DNA of 60,440 nucleotides from an uncultured Prevotellaceae bacterium (GCA_902785695.1 CACZZQ010000023.1:1-60440); one strand, 5' to 3'. Positions 33,683 to 44,110 are shown, counted from the stretch's first letter. The notes: generated by a model not told the origin, from the letters alone. A program made the numbers and translations.

Positions 33683-36283
33683 ATGAAAAAATACATATTC
33701 CTATTGGGAATACTGCTACTGACTTGTGCAAATTTGTCGGCCCAGTCGTCAATGACCGACGAGCAAGTTATCAAGTTTGTGATGAAAGAGCAAAAAGCCG
33801 GTTCTACGCAACAAGAGATCGCTGTAAAACTGGTTCAGAAAGGTGTCACTACTGAGCAGATCAGACGCGTGCAGCAGAAGGTTGAGCGACTGAAGAAGAA
33901 TCAGGGTTTAGGGGCTACCGGCAAAGAGTTTGAAGAGAACGACGGGCGAATGCGCAGAAACAACGGCAACGCCAAGAAAAATGACAACGCATCGAGCCAA
34001 AAGCTGAAGGACAGGAATCCGCGCCGCATAGCACTGGAAGAGGAAGAAGCACAGACTAACGACGAAAAGGCTACTGTACTGAAAAACGAATTGGACATCT
34101 TTATGCCCGACACTTTCGACCTGTATGACCAGCAAGTCATCAGAGACTATCTGAAAGCAAAAGACGAGTACGAGAAGAAATCCAGAAAGAAAATCTTCGG
34201 ACACGACCTGTTCCAGAACGAAGAGCTGACCTTTGAGCCAGCCATGAACATTGCCACACCGCAGAACTACGTGCTCGGTCCTGGTGATGCCATAAACATT
34301 GACATCTATGGTGCCTCGCAAAAAAGCATCAACACTACTGTTACTCCCGACGGGTATTTGGTTATAGAGGATTTCGGCCCTATCCATATTGCCGGACTGA
34401 CTGCAGATCAGGCCCAGCAAAAGGTACGCCAGCAGATGGGCAGCCGCTACAGCAGTTCGCAGATTATGCTTACCGTCGGTCAGACGCGCACCATTACGGT
34501 CAATGTGATGGGTGAGGTAAGAACTCCTGGATCGTTTACGCTCTCGGCCTTCGCCACCGTGTTTCATGCGCTCTATATGGCAGGCGGTCCCAACGAAATC
34601 GGTACCCTACGTAATATTAAGGTGTATCGCAACAACCGATTGGTGACCACCGTCGATGTCTACGACTATATCCTGAACGGCAATCTGAAAGGCAACGTAC
34701 GCCTGGCCGACAACGATGTCATCACAGTGGGTACTTACGACTGTATGGTGAACATTTCTGGTAAGGTGAAGCGCCCCATGTACTACGAGATGAAGCGCGA
34801 CGAGAGCATGAAGTCACTCATTGCCTATTCCGGTGATTTCGCCAGCAATGCTTACCGGAAATCACTGCGTGTGATTCGCAAACAGGGTACACAGATGTCA
34901 GTCTTCAACGTCAACGAATTCGACATGGGATCGTTCCGCATGGCTGACGGCGACTCCGTATTGGTAGATTCTGTACTGAACCGCTACCAGAACATGGTAG
35001 AGGTAAAAGGAGCCGTGTTCCGTCCCGGTATGTACCAGCTGGGCGAACAGGTGAGCAGTGTGAAGACGCTAATGGAGTATTGCGAAGGTGTGACAGAAGA
35101 AGCATTTACTGCACACGCTGTGATGCACCGTATGAAGAAAGACCGCACACTGGAAGTAATCCCAGTAGACCTGGCTGGCATCATGGAGGGTACTGCGGCC
35201 GACATCACGCTACAGAACGAAGACGTACTGTTTATTCCCACGCGACAGGATGTACAGGAAGACCGCACCATCACTATTCACGGTGAGGTACAGTATCCAG
35301 GTGTTTACCGCTATGCCGACAACGAAACACTTGAGGACTTCGTACTCCAGGCTGGCGGTTTGAAAGAGACGGCCGCTATGGTCAACGTCTTCGTGTCGCG
35401 TCGTATCATCAACCCGAAGGCCACCGAGGCTGACTCTATCCTGGGTCATTCGTTCAGCTTTTCCCTGAAGGATGGTTTTGTGATTGACGGAGAACCGGGT
35501 TTCCACCTACAGCCCTTCGACGAGGTGTTCGTACGTAAAAGCCCTGGCTATAAGGAGCAGCAGAACGTAACGGTAGAAGGCGAAGTGCAGTTTACGGGCG
35601 ACTATACGCTGACCAAGCAGAACGAACGTCTAAGCGACCTCATCAAGAAAGCCGGAGGCGTCACCAGTATTGCCTATGTGGCTGGTGCCCGTTTGGAACG
35701 CAAGATGAACGAAGCCGAGCGCATACGCTACGAGGAATCCGTGAAGATGCAGAAGCAGCAACAGGAAGCCACTCTGATGGAACAGGCACTGAAGAGCGGA
35801 CGCTCTGTAAGCGAAATCAAGGCAGCCACCTCTTCAGCACAGGAAAAATTACGTATTCCCGAGACCTATTATGTAGGTATCGAATTAGACAAAGCGCTCC
35901 AGAATCCTGGTTGCGATGCTGATATCGTATTGCGTGAAGGCGACCGCCTGGTAGTACCCGGACTGACCAGTACCGTGAAGATCAGCGGTGAGGTGATGTA
36001 CCCCAACACAGTAGGTTATGTTGCTGGAAAGAAGGCAAAATACTATATCAACCAAGCCGGTGGCTACGGCAACAACGCCAAGAAGAAGAAGACATACATC
36101 ATTTACATGAATGGTGACGTGGCCAAGATAAAAGGTAGCACAAAGGTACGTCCAGGCTGTGAGATTGTGGTACCCCAGAAATCCATCAGCCGCATGACGA
36201 CTGCCGAGACCGTAACATTGGGAACGGGTGTCGCCTCTATAGCTACTATGGTGGCTACCCTTGCAAACATATTGAGTAAGTGA
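33683..36283 (+). CDS. Polysaccharide export protein with several SLBB domains (Wza-like)
   Basis: An 866-residue exported protein with signal peptide MKKYIFLLGILLLTCANLSA. After a charged linker comes the polysaccharide-export domain starting YVLGPGDAINIDIYG near 195. A chain of SLBB/SLBB-like beta-grasp domains follows (for example VNVMGEVRTPGSFTLSAFATVFHALYMAGG, ITIHGEVQYPGVYRYADNETLEDFVLQAGG, VTVEGEVQFTGDYTLTKQNERLSDLIKKAGG). The family forms the outer-membrane exit pore. It is the first gene of the locus and lies 13 bases before wzz. Confidence 0.93.
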   Translation: MKKYIFLLGILLLTCANLSAQSSMTDEQVIKFVMKEQKAGSTQQEIAVKLVQKGVTTEQIRRVQQKVERLKKNQGLGATGKEFEENDGRMRRNNGNAKKNDNASSQKLKDRNPRRIALEEEEAQTNDEKATVLKNELDIFMPDTFDLYDQQVIRDYLKAKDEYEKKSRKKIFGHDLFQNEELTFEPAMNIATPQNYVLGPGDAINIDIYGASQKSINTTVTPDGYLVIEDFGPIHIAGLTADQAQQKVRQQMGSRYSSSQIMLTVGQTRTITVNVMGEVRTPGSFTLSAFATVFHALYMAGGPNEIGTLRNIKVYRNNRLVTTVDVYDYILNGNLKGNVRLADNDVITVGTYDCMVNISGKVKRPMYYEMKRDESMKSLIAYSGDFASNAYRKSLRVIRKQGTQMSVFNVNEFDMGSFRMADGDSVLVDSVLNRYQNMVEVKGAVFRPGMYQLGEQVSSVKTLMEYCEGVTEEAFTAHAVMHRMKKDRTLEVIPVDLAGIMEGTAADITLQNEDVLFIPTRQDVQEDRTITIHGEVQYPGVYRYADNETLEDFVLQAGGLKETAAMVNVFVSRRIINPKATEADSILGHSFSFSLKDGFVIDGEPGFHLQPFDEVFVRKSPGYKEQQNVTVEGEVQFTGDYTLTKQNERLSDLIKKAGGVTSIAYVAGARLERKMNEAERIRYEESVKMQKQQQEATLMEQALKSGRSVSEIKAATSSAQEKLRIPETYYVGIELDKALQNPGCDADIVLREGDRLVVPGLTSTVKISGEVMYPNTVGYVAGKKAKYYINQAGGYGNNAKKKKTYIIYMNGDVAKIKGSTKVRPGCEIVVPQKSISRMTTAETVTLGTGVASIATMVATLANILSK

Positions 36284-36296
36284 TGCTTTTTGAATT

Positions 36297-37349
36297 ATGG
36301 AAGAGAATAAAGATATTAAAAACACAGGAAGTATAGACCTAAAACAAATACTGCAAATGCTATGGAAACAGAAGAAACTGTTTGCCAAAGTACTACCAGT
36401 GGTTTTCATTGTGTCGAGCCTATATATAATATGTATACCACGTACCTTTAGCACAGACATAAAACTGGCACCGGAAATAGACAATCCCATGTCTGGTGGA
36501 ACATTGGGCGATATTGCATCATCATTAGGATTCAACTTGAACGATATGTCAACCAGCGATGCCATCACCCCACTGCTTTACCCTGACCTGATGGACGACA
36601 ATAAATTCGTAGCAGATATGTTAGAGATTCAGGTGGAAAGTTTAGATGGAGAGATCAAGTGTAACTACAAATACTACCTGAAAGAACTTCAAAAGAAACC
36701 TTGGTGGGGCGATGTCATGGATTGGATCAAAGGATTTTTGCCACAGGGCGAGGAAGAAGATGAAGTAAGACAAGTAAAAGGATTCGAGAATAGTCCTTAC
36801 CTTCTCACTAAGAAAGAAAACAAAATACTTGAAGCCGTCAGGAATAATATATCATTAAGAGTTGACAAGAAGACCGGCATCATCACTATAAGTACTAAAG
36901 CACAGGACGCACTGATATGTAAGACTCTAGCAGACAGTGTTCGTACCCACCTACAGGCTTTTATCACTGACTATCGTACCAAAAAAGCTTGCATTGACCA
37001 GGAGCACTACCAACACCTCGTGGAAGAGGCAAAGTCGAGATATGAGGAAGCTCGCCGTGCTTATGCCAACTATTCAGACACTAACAACGGTCTCATTCTG
37101 GAAAGCTATCGTACGAAGCAGAATGACTTAGAGAACGAGATGCAGTTAAGGTACAACAGCTATACAACCATGACGGCCCAATATCTAGCCGCTCAGGCAA
37201 AAGTACAAGAACGCACGCCCGCTTTTACCATGATAAAAGGCGCAACAGTGCCTATCAAGCCGACAGGCCCGAAACGTATGCTTTTCGTGGTGGGAATGCT
37301 TGTTTTTGCCACTATCCTGACTTCGCTCTACGTGACTATCAAAAAATAA
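36297..37349 (+). CDS. Chain-length determinant (Wzz-like) protein
   Basis: A 350-residue inner-membrane protein with helices near 30-48 (KVLPVVFIVSSLYIICIP) and 325-346 (RMLFVVGMLVFATILTSLYV) enclosing a large periplasmic coiled-coil domain. That is the Wzz/polysaccharide co-polymerase fold. A proline-rich segment precedes helix 2 (GATVPIKPTGPKR). No tyrosine-kinase domain is fused and none is seen nearby. It sets polymer length together with the polymerase and export pore. Confidence 0.88.
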   Translation: MEENKDIKNTGSIDLKQILQMLWKQKKLFAKVLPVVFIVSSLYIICIPRTFSTDIKLAPEIDNPMSGGTLGDIASSLGFNLNDMSTSDAITPLLYPDLMDDNKFVADMLEIQVESLDGEIKCNYKYYLKELQKKPWWGDVMDWIKGFLPQGEEEDEVRQVKGFENSPYLLTKKENKILEAVRNNISLRVDKKTGIITISTKAQDALICKTLADSVRTHLQAFITDYRTKKACIDQEHYQHLVEEAKSRYEEARRAYANYSDTNNGLILESYRTKQNDLENEMQLRYNSYTTMTAQYLAAQAKVQERTPAFTMIKGATVPIKPTGPKRMLFVVGMLVFATILTSLYVTIKK

Positions 37350-37381
37350 GAACCAGAGGGGATATTGACTGACACAATCTA

Positions 37382-38452
37382 ATGGTCATTGCTATATTAT
37401 CAATTCTTCTCATCTGTATGGCTTTTTCTCTTATAGAAGAAGACATCAGAAGGAGTGATGTATTTATAGTTGTAAGTCTGATTGGCATGGTAATGATTAT
37501 CGTAGCCGGTTCGAGGGGCGTTTATGACACCCCAGATTCTGACAACTACGAAATCTTATATTATAGCGTTAATTCATTAGACGATGACATTCGTGAGCCT
37601 TCAATGGTTTACCTTTCGTACTACTTAAATTCACTCGGATTTGGGATTAATGCCTTCTTTTTCGCCTACGCAGCAATGTCGATTCCTCTCAGACTGACTG
37701 CTATTCTCAAGCTCTCACCACTGCCCATTCTTACACTGGCCATCTACATTTCATATTTCTATCAACTGCACGACCTGATGCAAATAAGATGTGCCGTGGC
37801 ATCAGCTCTTTTTCTGTTTGCCCTGTACTTCCGGGCACAGAAGAAATGGTGGAAAGCGTTATTCTTCATACTCATTGGAATGCTATTTCACTACTCCGCT
37901 TTTGCAGGAATCGTCATTCTTTTTTTCAGCAACAAGGAATTAAATGCATGGCAACGCATTGTCTTAGCCTCTTTGGTCCCACTCTGCCTGATGTTCTACT
38001 TCTTCGGTTTCGACTACTCTTACTTCATTCCCGATGAATTGGGCGGAGACCGTCTCGCTGCATACAGAGAAATGAAAGACAAGGGTAAAGAAGATGACAT
38101 GACATTTGTATTTTACAAACATCCCGTTTTCCTGCTCAACGTAGTACTCTATTACGGCTGTCTGATATACTACAATACGCTAGCGAGAAACTATAAGTAT
38201 ATGCCCATTATGCTCAAGACTTTGGCTTTTGCGTTCTTCTGTATGCTTACCTTGAATACACTTAGCGGTGTGCTGGCTAGCCGACTGTACGAGTACTTTG
38301 CCATTGTGTCCATTTTCCTATGGACTGCAACTATCTATATTTTCCGACCATTGAACTACGGAAAAATTCTCATCAGTGTCGTCATTTTCATACAATGTAT
38401 GGCCAATATCTTTATCTATACTCTAGGCTGGTATACTAACCATATGAAATGA
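37382..38452 (+). CDS. EpsG-like O-unit polymerase (Wzy type)
   Basis: A 356-residue protein with about ten predicted membrane helices. The pattern fits the EpsG/Wzy group: SRGVYDTPDSDNYEILYYS in an early loop, then DLMQIRCAVASALFLFALYF and GMLFHYSAFAGIVILFF. It would polymerise lipid-linked repeat units at the outer face of the inner membrane. The ATGA overlap with the flippase gene shows translational coupling. Base composition becomes more AT-rich from here to about 45.3 kb, as is common in exchanged capsule genes. Confidence 0.85.
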   Translation: MVIAILSILLICMAFSLIEEDIRRSDVFIVVSLIGMVMIIVAGSRGVYDTPDSDNYEILYYSVNSLDDDIREPSMVYLSYYLNSLGFGINAFFFAYAAMSIPLRLTAILKLSPLPILTLAIYISYFYQLHDLMQIRCAVASALFLFALYFRAQKKWWKALFFILIGMLFHYSAFAGIVILFFSNKELNAWQRIVLASLVPLCLMFYFFGFDYSYFIPDELGGDRLAAYREMKDKGKEDDMTFVFYKHPVFLLNVVLYYGCLIYYNTLARNYKYMPIMLKTLAFAFFCMLTLNTLSGVLASRLYEYFAIVSIFLWTATIYIFRPLNYGKILISVVIFIQCMANIFIYTLGWYTNHMK

Positions 38453-39783
38453 ATATGGATTTTCAAGCATTAAACAACACAACCAATAAAAGGTCGGCTC
38501 TTCTGATCAAGAATGTGATCGCATCCTTTATCATTAAAGGATGGTCGGCTGTCATTGTACTTTTAATGGTTCCTTTGACTCTGAAAATGCTTGGGGTATA
38601 CTGTAATGGTGTCTGGCTCACCATCAGTAGCGTGTTGATATGGCTCGATCTAATGGATATTGGACTTGGAAACGGTCTTCGAAATGCTGTTGCCAACTAC
38701 ATTGCCAAAGGAGAGCATGAGAAAGTCAGACAGGCCGTTTCGTCCACCTATTTCATGCTTCTGATTATCGTGATACCTATCGTACTGATACTCTATGGCA
38801 TCATCTGGGGATTCGACATGTATGCAGCCATTGGTGTCAACAAAGATATGGTGCCAAACCTAAATACGATTCTGGCTGTTGCTGTTTCTTTCGCATCTGC
38901 TACTTTTATATTGAAATCGGTGGGCAATTTCTATATGGGCTTGCAACTTCCTGCAGTTAACAATCTGATTGTATGCCTAGGACAGACATTGGCACTGATA
39001 CTCACTTTTGCGGCCTATATCATTGGTATTCGTTCCCTTCTTTGCGTAGTGACAATCAACACAATGGCCCCACTTCTCATATGGGCTGCTTGCATACCCT
39101 ATACATATAAAAAGAGGTATCCCCAATACTGCCCTGGCATCAAATATATCAATACGAGAATGGCCTATAGTCTCTGCTCTACAGGTATGCAATTCTTTGT
39201 TCTTCAAATATGCGGAGTCATTCTGTTTATGACGACTAATATAATTATAAGCAAATTGTTTTCTCCTGCAGAAGTAACGCCATATCAAGTTGCATATCGT
39301 TATTTCCACCTTACATTTGTTGTGTTTAGCACTATTTGCATGCCTTTCTGGAATGCCACAACAGATGCTTTTGCCCGCAACGACATTGATTGGCTGCGTA
39401 AATCTGACAGAAAACTGAATCTCTTGATGGTTGGTGCTATCATAGCATTGGTCGTAATGGTTTTTCTTTCCGATTTTGTGTATCGGATATGGGTCGGAAC
39501 GGATATCATAATTTCAAAAGATTTGTCAGTTTGCGTTGCTGTATATATGCTTATTCTTATTCTAAGCCAACGCTACTCATATATTTTGAATGGTCTTGGC
39601 GTTTTAAGAATTCAGCTCATCTTTACAACAATAGCCACAGCATCTTTCCTTCCACTTGCATGGTATGTATGCAAAACATATGAATCTGTGACTGGTTTAG
39701 TCTGGGTCATGTGCATAGTCAACACACCTGGACTCATTGCCAATTATTGGAAATATCATTCTGTGATAAACAAAGCAAAGTAA
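38449..39783 (+). CDS. Oligosaccharide flippase (Wzx/MATE-like)
   Basis: A 444-residue protein with about twelve membrane helices of the polysaccharide-transporter fold. It opens with IKNVIASFIIKGWSAVIVLLMVPLTLKMLG and the family block YCNGVWLTISSVLIWLDLMDIGLGNGLRN. It would flip the undecaprenyl-linked repeat unit across the inner membrane. It overlaps the polymerase gene by 4 bases and is followed after 4 bases by a glycosyltransferase. Confidence 0.88.
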   Translation: MNMDFQALNNTTNKRSALLIKNVIASFIIKGWSAVIVLLMVPLTLKMLGVYCNGVWLTISSVLIWLDLMDIGLGNGLRNAVANYIAKGEHEKVRQAVSSTYFMLLIIVIPIVLILYGIIWGFDMYAAIGVNKDMVPNLNTILAVAVSFASATFILKSVGNFYMGLQLPAVNNLIVCLGQTLALILTFAAYIIGIRSLLCVVTINTMAPLLIWAACIPYTYKKRYPQYCPGIKYINTRMAYSLCSTGMQFFVLQICGVILFMTTNIIISKLFSPAEVTPYQVAYRYFHLTFVVFSTICMPFWNATTDAFARNDIDWLRKSDRKLNLLMVGAIIALVVMVFLSDFVYRIWVGTDIIISKDLSVCVAVYMLILILSQRYSYILNGLGVLRIQLIFTTIATASFLPLAWYVCKTYESVTGLVWVMCIVNTPGLIANYWKYHSVINKAK

Positions 39784-39787
39784 AAGT

Positions 39788-40642
39788 ATGAACGATAAAG
39801 ATAAAGAAATAGCCATTCTGATGGCAACCTATAATGGAGAGAAGTTTCTTGCAGAGCAAATCGATTCCCTACTACAGCAAACCTACCAGGTATGGCATCT
39901 TTATATACATGACGATGGGTCAAAAGACAATACAGTAAGTATTATCAAAGATTATATAACCTCGTATCCAGATAAGATTACTCTGTTAGAATATGAGACG
40001 CAAGGAGGAGCTTGCATGAACTTTCTTAGCCTGTTAGAAAGGGTCGAAGCCCCTTACTATATGTTCTGCGATCAAGACGATGTTTGGTTACCAGATAAGA
40101 TTGAGTTATCGATGCAAGCAATGGAAACATTTCGCCAACGACATATCCAATGCCCTATTATCATATTCACTGATATGTTTGTGGTTGACGAAAATCTTTC
40201 AATAATACACAACTCGTACTGGAAATACTCAAAAATATACCCACAGTATATTAGAAGTTTTAATGATTGTGCCGCAACTGCTGCCGTCTCAGGCTGTACA
40301 ATGCTTTTTAACCATCAAGCAAAAGAATGTTGCGCACCAGCAGGGCCAAAAGTCTTTATGCACGACTGTTGGGTTTGTATTTGTACATTAAAAAAGAATG
40401 GCATTTTGCATTATATTGAAAAGCCACTCAATTATTATCGACAACATGGTGGCAACTGTATGGGGGCTGGCGAGAACACATCTAAAATGGGGCTTTACTA
40501 TAGAATCACTCACATACGATCGCGGTATATTCGTAACAAAGCACAGCTATCTATGCTTAATCTATTAGGGTATGGCTCCGTTTTTAAATATATATTGTAT
40601 AAAATAAAATATCAACAACGAATAAAATCGGGTAGATATTAA
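39788..40642 (+). CDS. Glycosyltransferase family 2 (rhamnosyltransferase-like)
   Basis: A 284-residue cytoplasmic GT-A enzyme. It starts IAILMATYNGEKFLAEQIDSLLQQTY, has the nucleotide-binding HDDGSKDNT block and the metal motif in YYMFCDQDDVW. The C-terminal part has HDCW and YRQHGGN, typical of rhamnosyltransferase-like GT2 enzymes. It adds one sugar to the lipid-linked unit; donor and acceptor cannot be told. AT-rich codon use like its neighbours. Confidence 0.87.
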   Translation: MNDKDKEIAILMATYNGEKFLAEQIDSLLQQTYQVWHLYIHDDGSKDNTVSIIKDYITSYPDKITLLEYETQGGACMNFLSLLERVEAPYYMFCDQDDVWLPDKIELSMQAMETFRQRHIQCPIIIFTDMFVVDENLSIIHNSYWKYSKIYPQYIRSFNDCAATAAVSGCTMLFNHQAKECCAPAGPKVFMHDCWVCICTLKKNGILHYIEKPLNYYRQHGGNCMGAGENTSKMGLYYRITHIRSRYIRNKAQLSMLNLLGYGSVFKYILYKIKYQQRIKSGRY

Positions 40643-40655
40643 AAACAAATGGATT

Positions 40656-41552
40656 ATGGCCAATCTAAAAAAGAAAATACAACTGTTAGGCGATGCCATT
40701 CTAGGCAACCTAGTCAAGATACAAGTGAAGTACGATCTCTACGTACGCCATTCCATCGACATATCAGGCGAAGTGGAGCCTTCTGTCATGGTGACACTCA
40801 CCAGCTATGGACACCGTCTGCGCCATAGCGTAGAATACACGCTTTACTCCATACTTAAACAGAGTCTTAGACCCGAGCGAATCATTGTCTGGGTGTATGA
40901 AGGCGAATATGCCGACAACCTACTACCCAAAAGCAGGAAGTTACTGGAAAAATACGGCGTTGAGTTTCACAAATATCCAAAGGATATCCGTTCATACAAG
41001 AAACTGATTCCCACACTTGAAGTCTTCCCTGATTATCATCATATCATTGTAGATGATGACATTTACTATACCTCAACACTTATCAAGGAATTGTACGAAC
41101 ATCATCTTTCGCATCCAAAGGACATCATTGCCCATGCCATTGCCATTCCACAGTTTACAGGCAACGGAGACACTCTATTGCCCTACAAGCAATGGCCTCA
41201 ATACAACAACATACAAAACAATTTCCAGTATAATCCCCACACAGTTCTCCCTATCGGCTATGGTGGTATTTTCTATCCAAAAGATGCATTCGACAAGGAA
41301 GTAGAAAACGAGTCTGTGTTCCTACAGTTGTGTCCGCAAGCAGACGATTTATGGTTCTATGTCCACAGCTTACGCTTAGGATTAAAGAAAACGATGGTTA
41401 CCAATTCCGATGTGCGGTATATACAAACAGACCTTATCCGGCAAGTTATCAGCAAAGACCGCTTGCACGACACGAACTTCGGTGAGGGACAGAATAATGT
41501 TCAGTTGGATAATCTGTTGAACCATTACAATCTAAGAATTCAAAGATCATGA
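40656..41552 (+). CDS. Putative glycosyltransferase
   Basis: A 298-residue protein with GT-A features but not the commonest GT2 layout. It has VMVTLTSYGHRLRHSVEYTL, then LKQSLRPERIIVWVYEGE, a DDDIYYTSTLI metal motif and the acidic QADDLWFYVHSLRLGL block. This resembles a little-studied group of capsule glycosyltransferases whose N-terminus reads like VTLTSYPxR. It overlaps the next gene by 4 bases. The sugar is unknown. Confidence 0.75.
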   Translation: MANLKKKIQLLGDAILGNLVKIQVKYDLYVRHSIDISGEVEPSVMVTLTSYGHRLRHSVEYTLYSILKQSLRPERIIVWVYEGEYADNLLPKSRKLLEKYGVEFHKYPKDIRSYKKLIPTLEVFPDYHHIIVDDDIYYTSTLIKELYEHHLSHPKDIIAHAIAIPQFTGNGDTLLPYKQWPQYNNIQNNFQYNPHTVLPIGYGGIFYPKDAFDKEVENESVFLQLCPQADDLWFYVHSLRLGLKKTMVTNSDVRYIQTDLIRQVISKDRLHDTNFGEGQNNVQLDNLLNHYNLRIQRS

Positions 41553-42811
41553 ACAAAATAGAAAGGTTAGTCTACGATTGCGTCAAATCAAGCCCTGCTC
41601 TGAAGTTTTTCATTAGGAATGTCTATCAGACGGCCTTTGACCTTCTGCCCCACCCTCAGAACCAGTTCTCACAAAACTATTGCTACAAAGAAGGATTCTT
41701 CTTTGGCTTTCATGATTGTTCCCCATTCTCTAATGACGATACAAAGATTCTTGCTAATCACACTACCATTCCTATTAGAATGCCATACAATGGGGAAACA
41801 CTGGAAGTGGGATATTTTGACTTAGATGGGAATGGGCTGATGACAAATTTCCATCCCTTAGGCCAATCTTCTGCATGGAACTACCACAAAGGATGCCGCC
41901 TGCAATGGTGTGGTAACAATAACCGTATTATATTCAACACTGCTATCGATGGCATAGCCGTGTCAAAAATAGTCAACCTTGACGGAAAAGAAGAATGTAC
42001 TATTCCATTTCCCATTGATACGGTATCTTCTGATGGTACCTTTGCAACATCTTTTAATTATGAAAGGCTGAACATTTTGATGCCCGGCTATGGCTACGAG
42101 CATTGCACGGGTAACAGTTATATCAATGAGAACAGTCCTGAGGAGACAGGACTATTCCTTGTTAATCTTCAAACACAAGAATGTCAGCTGCTGTTATCAC
42201 TGAAAGAACTTGCCAACTCACTACCAAAGGAACAAAATACTAATCAGTATAAGCACTACGTTACACACAGCGAGTTCTCACTCGATGGTCGCTACATATC
42301 TTTTCTTCACAGATGGATTGGTGACGACTATCGCAAACGCCATTCAAGGCTGATTGTTTACGACCGTACAACAGGGCAATGGACAGCATTACCAACAAAC
42401 GATATGGTATCACATTATATCTGGAACAGCAAGAATCAAATCATCGCTTATTGCACAGTGGAAGAAGGTAATGGTCATGTATGCTTTCAGATTCCAGATA
42501 ACAATTACGTGCGTATTCTTCCTGGAATCATGAACGATGATGGTCACCAGACCATGCTAACTAATGAAGTATTCGCTACCGACACCTATCCGGACAGAAG
42601 AAGAATGGCATCATTATTCCTTGTGGATAAAAAGAAGCAAGAACGAAAACGCATTGTCTATGTTTATTCACCAAAAGCCTTTCAAACAAAAGACTTTCAT
42701 CAGCATATTGCCTGTGATTTGCATCCTCGCATCTCACCATCAGGAAAGTATATCTGTTTTGACACTGCCTTTACAGGAAAGCGTTCTCTATGCGTCATGA
42801 AAATGCCATAG
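41549..42811 (+). CDS. Beta-propeller-like protein in capsule locus, unknown function
   Basis: A 420-residue protein with no signal peptide. It has the motif FFFGFHDCSPFSNDDTKILAN near 50, then repeated strands of the TolB/WD-like kind (LDGRYISFLHRW, ISPSGKYICFDTAF, RLIVYDRTTGQW). About six or seven blades are likely. It has neither a GT-A nor a GT-B signature. It is translationally coupled to the glycosyltransferase before it (ATGA overlap). It may be a polymer-modifying lyase-like or scaffold protein; I do not recognise the family with certainty. Confidence 0.6.
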   Translation: MNKIERLVYDCVKSSPALKFFIRNVYQTAFDLLPHPQNQFSQNYCYKEGFFFGFHDCSPFSNDDTKILANHTTIPIRMPYNGETLEVGYFDLDGNGLMTNFHPLGQSSAWNYHKGCRLQWCGNNNRIIFNTAIDGIAVSKIVNLDGKEECTIPFPIDTVSSDGTFATSFNYERLNILMPGYGYEHCTGNSYINENSPEETGLFLVNLQTQECQLLLSLKELANSLPKEQNTNQYKHYVTHSEFSLDGRYISFLHRWIGDDYRKRHSRLIVYDRTTGQWTALPTNDMVSHYIWNSKNQIIAYCTVEEGNGHVCFQIPDNNYVRILPGIMNDDGHQTMLTNEVFATDTYPDRRRMASLFLVDKKKQERKRIVYVYSPKAFQTKDFHQHIACDLHPRISPSGKYICFDTAFTGKRSLCVMKMP

Positions 42812-42814
42812 AAA

Positions 42815-43831
42815 TCATAAGAACTGCATCTTCTTTAATTCTGCAACCGAAGAACACTGCTGAGCTTTAAGGAAATCGGTTGCAGTGACACTGTCTTTCA
42901 ATACACTTTGTCTTAGAATCAATTTCACAAAATGTTCTGACTCTCTCCATGATGTGATTCCTTTCTTCCTCAACAACACTATTACATAGACAGAATACAA
43001 TCGTGACCAACAGGCATACTTCACTTTTGAAATGTGGAGACGCATATCAATAAAGCGATTCAAATAGTATATATATATTCGACCTATAGATGGCATTTTG
43101 GTCACTGACATACTCACCTTATGATATATCACAGAATCAAATACACACGCCATATTTTTTTTTGCAGCATTCATACGAAGACATAATTCAAAATCTTCTT
43201 CTCCAAAAAAGAAGCGTTCTGTCAACAAACTCCCATCTGGCATAAGAATTGATGGAGTAAAGAACAATGCACATCCTGTGAGAAAGGTCACTTTCTTATA
43301 CCCTGACAATTGTAATTGGCTTTTATCTCTTTTGGCAAAGAAATATTTACGGAATCCCCAAAACTGCCGGCCTCCTGCATTCCATATCTTTTGTGGGTCA
43401 GAATAATAACAAATCAAAGGAGTCATCGCATCTGCCTCTGGATGAATTCTTGCGAAATCACTCAACCGAGAAAGGAACGTTGCATCTACAACCGTATCGT
43501 TATTTAACAACAAATAATAATCAAAAGTTCCAATATGAAACAGCAACCTAAGAACTTCATTATTGCCCCGTGCAAATCCTAAGTTCTCATTCAACGAATA
43601 TAGGATAACATCACCTCGTTGAGGTTTCGTGGCCAATTTCTCACCATACTGCAATACAGAATAGTGCACACCATTATGATGTAGGTAATCAACTATCTCT
43701 TCTATTGAATAATCTGAAGAACCATTATCAGCAATAACTACAAAAAAATCGCCCTCAGCCTTGAACAAAGACCGCAAGCAATCTATAGTGTCACCTGCTC
43801 CATTCCAATTCAATATAATAATAACTGTCAT
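42815..43831 (-). CDS. Glycosyltransferase family 2, opposite strand within the capsule locus
   Basis: A 338-residue GT2 enzyme from the start at 43831 (MTVIIILNWNGAGDTIDCLRSL). An ATG at 43846 adds five residues and would sit almost on the transcription start. The ADNGSSD block, LNNDTVVD metal motif and EEDFELCLR acid motif resemble WbbL-like rhamnosyltransferases. It runs against the locus and converges on the propeller gene with a 3-base gap, so it is a separate transcript. Confidence 0.85.
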   Translation of the reverse strand: MTVIIILNWNGAGDTIDCLRSLFKAEGDFFVVIADNGSSDYSIEEIVDYLHHNGVHYSVLQYGEKLATKPQRGDVILYSLNENLGFARGNNEVLRLLFHIGTFDYYLLLNNDTVVDATFLSRLSDFARIHPEADAMTPLICYYSDPQKIWNAGGRQFWGFRKYFFAKRDKSQLQLSGYKKVTFLTGCALFFTPSILMPDGSLLTERFFFGEEDFELCLRMNAAKKNMACVFDSVIYHKVSMSVTKMPSIGRIYIYYLNRFIDMRLHISKVKYACWSRLYSVYVIVLLRKKGITSWRESEHFVKLILRQSVLKDSVTATDFLKAQQCSSVAELKKMQFL

Positions 43832-43855
43832 TCCGAACCTTGGCATTTTGCAATG

Positions 43856-43863
43856 CAAAAGTA
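43856..43863 (-). promoter_or_regulatory. -7 box TACTTTTG for the minus-strand glycosyltransferase
   Basis: TACTTTTG on the minus strand, 24 bases before the ATG at 43831 and 9 bases before the ATG at 43846. The later ATG allows a normal leader. Confidence 0.55.
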
Positions 43864-44110
43864 CAAATTCTTCTTCATATAGAAGACTTCAAACTGTTAA
43901 TTATTTACAATAATCAAAAGAACAGAGTTTATACTTCCTGCCTTCGCATTAGCAACAAAATATTTCAAGCACGTTGCCATATACTTTGCACATTCTATCA
44001 ACCTGTATGGTCAAAATTCTTTACTGCTAATATCACTAATACTACATAGGAACCATCATACAATGCACGTTATCACAGGCTTGGTATCCGTTTTATGGTC
44101 TTTGAAAATA

